64,000 nucleotides of DNA. It comes from CAYGDP01 sp964348665. Lineage in GTDB: Bacteria > Verrucomicrobiota > Verrucomicrobiia > Palsa-1439 > CAYGDP01. The stretch lies in the NCBI GenBank assembly GCA_964348665.1, contig CAYGDP010000004.1:124001-188000 (forward strand), given 5' to 3'. Below, one piece after another: positions 59,529 through 64,000 of this stretch (position 1 is its first letter; each line of letters starts with the position of its first letter). The translations under genes were made by a program, and so were the position numbers. A model generated the notes under the pieces. The model was not told the origin of the DNA. It saw nothing but the letters and a program-made list of their open reading frames with translations, and ran no database searches.

Positions 59529-60613
59529 GATTTTTTGTAGAGTGGTTTAGGGGCAATGACGGCCGGGAGCGGTTTGCCGCGAACTTCTATGGCGATGGAT
59601 TGGCCAATTTTGGCAAAGGCTGTCTCGACGTAACCCATGCCGATGCCGATGCCGAGTGTGGGAGAGAGCGTACCGCTGGTGACTTCGCCAATTTTTTTGT
59701 CGCTAGCCAAAATTGGATAGTGCGGGCGCGGCGGAGCGCCTTTTTCTGTCATCTTGAAAGCCATCAGGCGTTTGGTTGTGCCAGAAGCTTTCTGTTGCTG
59801 CAAGATTTCTTTACCGATAAAGCTGGGCTTGTTCAGCGCAACAAAAAAGCCGAGACCCGCTTCCATCGGCGTGGTTTCTTCGTTCATATCCGCGCCATTC
59901 AGCGGATAGCAAACCTCAAGCCGCAACGTGTCGCGCGCGCCGAGGCCACAGGGTTTGAGTCCGAGATCAGTGCCGGATTGCAGGACGAAATCCCATGCCA
60001 TCGCGGCAAATTCAATCGGCATGATGATTTCAAATCCGTCTTCTCCTGTATATCCTGTTCGAGCAACAAAAAACTCGACGCCCATGTAATTATGCCGCGC
60101 AATGCAGTGGCGACCAATTTGACTTAGATTCGGGATCAGCCGATCGGCAATTTTCGCGGCTCTTGGTCCTTGTAACGCAAGCGCCGCAGTTCGGTTGCTG
60201 GCATCATCGAGTTGCGCTCCTATTTTGTTTTGTTCGCGCATCCAGGTCACGTCGCGCTCGATGCGCGCGGCATTGATGATCAACAGATAGCACTCTGTCG
60301 CGACACGATAGATAAATAGGTCATCAATCACTCCACCACGCTCGTTGCACATCAAATTGTATTGCGCGCCACCGACGGCCACCTTGGTGACGTCGTTGGT
60401 GAGCAGTTGATTCAAGAATGCGAGCGCGTCCGGCCCAATGACATACACCTCACCCATGTGCGATATGTCGAATAGCCCCGCGCCCTCGCGCACAGCCTTG
60501 TGCTCATCGAGGATGCCGCTGTATTGGACAGGCATTTCCCATCCACCAAATTCGACCAGACGCGCGCCAAGGGCCACGTGCCTTTCATAAAGCGAGGTGC
60601 GCTTGAGAATCAT
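59525..60613 (-). CDS. gcvT: Aminomethyltransferase (glycine cleavage T protein)
   Basis: 362 residues from ATG 60613 (MILKRTSLYERHVALGARLVEFGG); the frame is open to 60712, but family similarity starts here. Folate-binding GcvT segments GIxxEHKAVREGAGLFDISHMGEV, the Asp-containing NERGGVIDDLFIYR and GYTGEDGFEI are all present. It moves the methylene group to tetrahydrofolate. It is the first gene of the gcv operon; the 92-bp gap to the divergent kinase holds no recognisable glycine riboswitch. Confidence 0.95.
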   Translation of the reverse strand: MILKRTSLYERHVALGARLVEFGGWEMPVQYSGILDEHKAVREGAGLFDISHMGEVYVIGPDALAFLNQLLTNDVTKVAVGGAQYNLMCNERGGVIDDLFIYRVATECYLLIINAARIERDVTWMREQNKIGAQLDDASNRTAALALQGPRAAKIADRLIPNLSQIGRHCIARHNYMGVEFFVARTGYTGEDGFEIIMPIEFAAMAWDFVLQSGTDLGLKPCGLGARDTLRLEVCYPLNGADMNEETTPMEAGLGFFVALNKPSFIGKEILQQQKASGTTKRLMAFKMTEKGAPPRPHYPILASDKKIGEVTSGTLSPTLGIGIGMGYVETAFAKIGQSIAIEVRGKPLPAVIAPKPLYKKS

Positions 60614-60705
60614 CACAGTCACCATAATCGGTGTGCTTGTCTCTGCCAAGCGCAAAGCATCGTTTACTTTCATACCGCTCAACGCTATCTTGTCACCGAA
60701 CTGCC

Positions 60706-62538
60706 ATGGCATTCGAGATTTTCAAACGCCGCCGAGAATCCATCGTGCCCGTGTCTCGGCGCGGGCTGCGGATCGGTTTGTACCTGCTCACAGTCCTGTT
60801 CGTGGGCATGACGGTTTTGCGAGAATGGCTGTATGGAAGTTTTTTCCAACTCTGGGACTGGCGGGATTTCAGCGGTGCGGCGTTTTTGCTTACGGTCGCT
60901 GCGATTTTGGTCTGGGGATTCACGGTTTCGACCTGGCTGGTGCTTGGGTTGCAAAAACGTGATGAACAGGCGCGCGCTTACGAGGAGCGAATCCAGCAAT
61001 TGCGCCGCACGTTCGAGGATTTGGTCGAGCATTATCCGCATGGGATTTTAATTTTTGACCGGGACGGCAACCTGTTGCAGGCCAACCCAGCCGCGGTGCG
61101 ATTGCTCGGACAGTTGTTTCCGACCGATTATAACATCTTGCGCGACCCTGCCTGGCTGTCGGAAGGACGCGGGCATGCAGTACGAGATGCCGTCAGCGGC
61201 AAGCTCACCTCGCTGGTCCCGTGGCGACGTCGTGTGGCTGGCACGGAAGAGGAACTGGTATTACGAACGACGTTCTTCGCGCTGTTTGACGACAAACAAC
61301 ACGTCACCCATATCGTCGCGCTCCATGAAGACATCAGCGAACAGCAAAGTCTCGAGGAACAATTGCTTCACGCGCAAAAAATGGAAAGTGTCGGTACCCT
61401 GGCCGGAGGCGTAGCGCACGATTTCAATAATATTTTGCAAGCCATCCTCGGTAACGTTTCTCTCATCAAGCAACGTCTTGCCGATCCGGTCTCGCTCGGT
61501 CGCTACGCGGATTCCATCGAACAATCTGCCCGACGCGCCGCGAATCTGACCGGCCAACTACTTACGTTTGCCCGCGTCGCGCCGCAACAAATGCGCCCGA
61601 TTGATCTCAATCATTGCGTAGAAAATTCGATGAAGCTGCTCGCTGCCAGTCTTGATAAAAACATTCATGTGGAATCGAATTTGGCGCCAGGGTTGTGGAG
61701 TGTAATGGCTGACCCCTCCCAAATCGAACAGGCGATCATGAATCTTTGCATCAATGCACGCGACGCCATGCCCAATGGCGGCTCGATTACCGTCACCACC
61801 GAAAATCTGCCGGAACATAGCGCCGCCGCCGACCGCAGCGTTGTCCGGCACATGGCGCGCCGGGGGAAAGGTGTCGTCGCGCTGACTGTTCGCGATACTG
61901 GCACGGGAATGGATGAAACGACGCGACAACGAGTTTTTGAGCCGTTTTTCACTACCAAACCTCCCGGGAAAGGGACTGGACTCGGCGCTGCCATGGTCTA
62001 TGCCATCACTCAAAAACATGGCGGAAACATCGAGGTCGCCAGTCAACTCGGTCAGGGGACGATGTTTCGATTGTATTTCCCCGCGAGCACGCAACCCGCC
62101 GTTGAACCCCCGCAGACGCGCGTTGTGTCGGCGCCGACCGGAAAAGAACGGATTCTCGTCGTGGATGATGAAGCCGAGGTACTGGCTTCTCTACAAGAGG
62201 GATTACAAAGATTTGGGTACCACGTTATCACCGCGCATGACGGTGTGGACGCGATCAACGTCTTTCAACGTCACGTTGACGAGATAGACATTGTCGTGCT
62301 GGATATGATCATGCCGCGTGCAGACGGATTGGCAGCATTGCAGGGGATACTTAAAATCCGACCCAAAACAAAAGTCATCCTGTCCAGCGCCTACAGCCGC
62401 ACTGCACAAATCGAGGCGGCTCTTGCCGCAGGAGCGCGGCGACTCGTGCAAAAACCGTACACGGCGGACAAGCTTGCGCAAGCAATTCGCGAAGAGATGG
62501 ATGGTAGCCGTCTTGACAAGGCAATCTCAGCCGCCTAA
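60706..62538 (+). CDS. Membrane-bound hybrid histidine kinase (CckA-like)
   Basis: 610 residues from ATG 60706. Two transmembrane helices (about 22-42 and 58-80), a PAS domain (about 100-210), HisKA with GTLAGGVAHDFNNILQ (His238), an HATPase domain (NLCINARDAMPNGG, GTGLGAAMVYAITQKHGG) and a C-terminal receiver domain (VVLDMIMPRADG, LVQKPYTA). The VAHDFNN box is the hallmark of NtrB/CckA-type kinases, so phosphorelay function is likely. Divergent from gcvT; the tRNA gene follows 13 bp after its stop. Confidence 0.92.
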   Translation: MAFEIFKRRRESIVPVSRRGLRIGLYLLTVLFVGMTVLREWLYGSFFQLWDWRDFSGAAFLLTVAAILVWGFTVSTWLVLGLQKRDEQARAYEERIQQLRRTFEDLVEHYPHGILIFDRDGNLLQANPAAVRLLGQLFPTDYNILRDPAWLSEGRGHAVRDAVSGKLTSLVPWRRRVAGTEEELVLRTTFFALFDDKQHVTHIVALHEDISEQQSLEEQLLHAQKMESVGTLAGGVAHDFNNILQAILGNVSLIKQRLADPVSLGRYADSIEQSARRAANLTGQLLTFARVAPQQMRPIDLNHCVENSMKLLAASLDKNIHVESNLAPGLWSVMADPSQIEQAIMNLCINARDAMPNGGSITVTTENLPEHSAAADRSVVRHMARRGKGVVALTVRDTGTGMDETTRQRVFEPFFTTKPPGKGTGLGAAMVYAITQKHGGNIEVASQLGQGTMFRLYFPASTQPAVEPPQTRVVSAPTGKERILVVDDEAEVLASLQEGLQRFGYHVITAHDGVDAINVFQRHVDEIDIVVLDMIMPRADGLAALQGILKIRPKTKVILSSAYSRTAQIEAALAAGARRLVQKPYTADKLAQAIREEMDGSRLDKAISAA

Positions 62539-62551
62539 AGTGCCCTCGGTT

Positions 62552-62627
62552 AGCGGCGTAGCTCAGTTGGTAGAGCAAGGGACTCATAAGCCCTGGGTCG
62601 GCGGTTCGATTCCGCCCGCCGCTACCA
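62552..62627 (+). tRNA. tRNA with anticodon CAT (Met, or Ile after lysidine modification)
   Basis: 76 nt including an encoded CCA end. The acceptor stem AGCGGCG (62552-62558) pairs with CGCCGCT (62617-62623), the D-stem GCTC with GAGC, the T-arm carries GGTTCGATTCC, and the anticodon loop is CTCATAA with CAT at 62585-62587. The 1-72 pair is A-U, so it is not the initiator. In the anticodon stem the 31-39 pair is A-G, a mismatch. Elongator Met and Ile(CAU) cannot be separated by eye. Confidence 0.93.
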
Positions 62628-62629
62628 AA

Positions 62630-63046
62630 TCATTCCCCGATAAATTGCAATACCACCTCGCGCTCGCGCGGACGATTGTCGAAATCCACCAGAATGATCT
62701 GTTGCCATTCGCCCAACATAAGTTTTCGACGAGTGAACGGGATCGTCAGCGACGGCCCCAGCAACGCCGCGCGCACGTGCGAATGTCCATTGCCATCGTG
62801 CCAACGTAATTCATGCTTGTAAGAGATGTCCTGTGGCGCTATGCGCTCGAAACATGCCCTCAAATCACTGCAGCACCCATCCTCAAACTCGATCGTCGTC
62901 ATCCCACACGTCGAGTGCGAGCAAAACACTGTCACCGTTCCCGCTGACAATTTTGTCGTGCGTAGCGCCTTCTCCACCTGCGGTGTGAGATCTTTGGCGT
63001 CGCCTTCGCCGCGAGTGCTGACATGAATCGTGTGAGTCTCAACCAT
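62630..63046 (-). CDS. yjbQ: YjbQ-family (UPF0047) protein
   Basis: 138 residues. The family signature is clear: HSTCGMTTIEFEDGCCSDL, the metal-binding NGHSHVRAALLGPSLTIPF and GEWQQIILVDFDNRPRER. YjbQ proteins form hexamers and have been linked to a weak thiamine-phosphate synthase activity; the main role is unknown. Two bp separate its stop from the convergent tRNA CCA end. Divergent from hpt. Confidence 0.93.
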   Translation of the reverse strand: MVETHTIHVSTRGEGDAKDLTPQVEKALRTTKLSAGTVTVFCSHSTCGMTTIEFEDGCCSDLRACFERIAPQDISYKHELRWHDGNGHSHVRAALLGPSLTIPFTRRKLMLGEWQQIILVDFDNRPREREVVLQFIGE

Positions 63047-63053
63047 AAAAATC

Positions 63054-63078
63054 TAGCCGCAAAGCTATTTCGCGGCTA
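63054..63078. promoter_or_regulatory. Inverted repeat between yjbQ and hpt
   Basis: TAGCCGC (63054-63060) pairs perfectly with GCGGCTA (63072-63078) around 11 bases, in the 44-bp gap between divergent starts. It could be an operator or a leader hairpin; it lies 12 bp before the hpt start. Confidence 0.35.
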
Positions 63079-63090
63079 TCCTTACGACAG

Positions 63091-63627
63091 ATGAACCGTG
63101 ATATCGAGAAAGTTCTGATTTCCGAAGCCCGTATTAAGCGACGGATCCGCGAATTGGCGCGCAAAATCGAGGACGAATTTGGACGGGGCGAGTTGACCGT
63201 CGTATCGGTGCTCAATGGCAGCCTGATTTTCACTGCCGATCTCATCCGACAGTTACCGATGCCGCTTCAATTGGATTACGTCGGTCTCTCTCTATATGAC
63301 GGGAAGCGCAAACCAGCCCGAACCTCCGTTCACGTCGAGCGGTTGCTACGTCTAGATGTACGCGGCCGAAATGTCCTCATCGTGGACGACATCCTTGATC
63401 GTGGCCTGACCTTGAGCAAGATTTTCTCTCTCATCTCCGCGCAACACCCGCGCAAAATCAAAACTTGCGTTCTGCTCGACAAAGCCGTGTCTCGCCAAGT
63501 CAATATTCGCTCTGACTTCGTTGGGTTCCGTGTCCCCGACCGGTTTGTTGTCGGCTACGGATTGGATTACCACGAGAGGTATCGTAATCTTCCTCACATC
63601 GCCATTCTCAAGAGAAGCGCGAAATGA
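63091..63627 (+). CDS. hpt: Hypoxanthine phosphoribosyltransferase
   Basis: 178 residues. The PRPP-binding motif VLIVDDILDRGLTL lies around residues 94-107; SVLNGSLIFTADLIRQL and FVVGYGLDYHERYRNLPHIAIL are typical of bacterial HPRT. It salvages hypoxanthine (and guanine) to the nucleotide. Overlaps moaD by 4 bp. Confidence 0.93.
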   Translation: MNRDIEKVLISEARIKRRIRELARKIEDEFGRGELTVVSVLNGSLIFTADLIRQLPMPLQLDYVGLSLYDGKRKPARTSVHVERLLRLDVRGRNVLIVDDILDRGLTLSKIFSLISAQHPRKIKTCVLLDKAVSRQVNIRSDFVGFRVPDRFVVGYGLDYHERYRNLPHIAILKRSAK

Positions 63628-63881
63628 CCATCCGCATCCTATATTACTCCTATCTGCGCGACGCTGTGGGACACAGCGAGGAAGAGATGGTTTTGCCAGA
63701 AGGCACACAAGCAGGTGGCGCGGTGGATGTTCTATGCGGGCGTTACCCGAAACTAAGTGAATGCCGCAAGAACATCCTACTGGCCATCGGCGTTGAATGG
63801 ATCAAGCAGGACGCGCCACTCAAGGATGGAGACACGCTTCTCCTCATGCCACCAGTCCAGGGTGGGGCAAGCAAAGGATGA
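63624..63881 (+). CDS. moaD: Molybdopterin synthase small subunit with extended C-terminus
   Basis: 85 residues with the ubiquitin-like fold: IRILYYSYLRDAVG, ALKDGDTLLLMPPVQGG. In MoaD the Gly-Gly pair normally ends the chain, because the terminal carboxylate is adenylated by MoeB and thiocarboxylated. Here GG is at 80-81 and four more residues (ASKG) follow. It is co-transcribed with moaE (ATGA overlap). Either the tail is trimmed before use, or the protein is inactive or belongs to another ThiS-like branch. Confidence 0.85.
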   Translation: MTIRILYYSYLRDAVGHSEEEMVLPEGTQAGGAVDVLCGRYPKLSECRKNILLAIGVEWIKQDAPLKDGDTLLLMPPVQGGASKG

Positions 63882-64000
63882 AAACCAAACTCCAAATCAT
63901 TAACCGAAAACTGGAAGATAGTGATATGGCTGTTCCGCCATGGTCAGACACCAGCGGCGCCGTCGTTACTTTCCTTGGCGCGGTGCGGGGCAAGGAAGAA
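63878..64000 (+). CDS. moaE: Molybdopterin synthase large subunit, N-terminal part
   Basis: The first 41 codons are in the window, beginning at the ATG that overlaps the moaD stop. The stretch DTSGAVVTFLGAVRGKEE is the conserved N-terminal region of MoaE, with the Arg of the GxVR motif. MoaE and MoaD form the synthase that makes molybdopterin. The gene continues past the window. Confidence 0.88.
   Translation, partial: MKTKLQIINRKLEDSDMAVPPWSDTSGAVVTFLGAVRGKEE

Noticed and set aside
60614..60705. Glycine riboswitch before gcvT
   Set aside because: The 92-bp gap has neither the paired purine-rich cores nor the length of a glycine aptamer.
1..64000. CRISPR array, prophage or complete insertion sequence
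   Set aside because: No regular direct repeats with spacers, no integrase, transposase, capsid or terminase genes were seen.

Overview
The window reads like a metagenome-assembled chromosome from the PVC superphylum, most likely Verrucomicrobiota. The pointers are a Pirellula/Verrucomicrobium-type cytochrome c gene next to a PVC-type dehydrogenase-like gene (6.7-10.3 kb), a secreted beta-helix/Gfo-Idh/ThuA/PhyH gene set, a LExR-type N-terminal motif on a large surface protein, and menaquinone synthesis by the futalosine route. Base composition looks moderately GC-rich. The phylum is inferred from gene families; there is no rRNA here to confirm it. A 100-N scaffold gap at 38553-38652 shows this is a draft assembly.

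Layout. 0-3.2 kb: the end of dxs, two thioredoxin-like genes, tlyA and nadK, tightly coupled. 3.3-6.7 kb: glgC and glmS, divergent. 6.7-19.8 kb: a long minus-strand block of secreted or redox and carbohydrate genes (cytochrome, dehydrogenase-like, PhyH oxygenase, lactate permease, epimerase, beta-helix, O-methyltransferase, Gfo/Idh, glycoside-hydrolase-like). 19.9-22.8 kb: hisD, a TauE permease, hisB. 22.8-27.4 kb: an AT-rich ADP-ribosyltransferase-like gene, a Y-family polymerase, two proteins of unknown function and a hydrolase. 27.6-33.7 kb: a secreted protein, M42 peptidase, XdhC, MocA, a membrane protein, a glyoxalase-like protein and pyruvate kinase. 33.7-34.33 kb: a perfect sigma-54 promoter, three tiny ORFs and a strong terminator. 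34.4-41.8 kb: M32 carboxypeptidase, ThuA-like protein, then mqnP, a fused mqnE-mqnA, mqnC and adk. 42-45 kb: a giant extracellular protein. 45-46.9 kb: an SDR and fmt. 46.9-52.6 kb: a four-gene signalling operon headed by an ammonium-transporter/histidine-kinase fusion. 52.7-56.1 kb: SDR, O-methyltransferase, SLC13 permease. 56.1-60.6 kb: gcvT-gcvH-gcvP. 60.7-64 kb: a CckA-like hybrid kinase, tRNA(CAU), yjbQ, hpt, moaD and the start of moaE.

The most notable points are: (1) a probable selenocysteine thioredoxin-like protein, with TGA exactly at the first active-site cysteine and a bacterial SECIS-like hairpin after it; (2) the sigma-54 mini-operon of unknown small proteins or RNA; (3) many tiny repeats, both palindromic elements inserted in frame inside fmt, hisB and probably xdhC, and arrays of exactly four 6-8 bp units in short gaps and linkers; (4) an MqnE-MqnA fusion joining consecutive steps of menaquinone synthesis; (5) the Amt-kinase signalling operon; (6) a MoaD whose Gly-Gly is not terminal. 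No CRISPR array, rRNA, complete insertion sequence, prophage or replication origin was seen.
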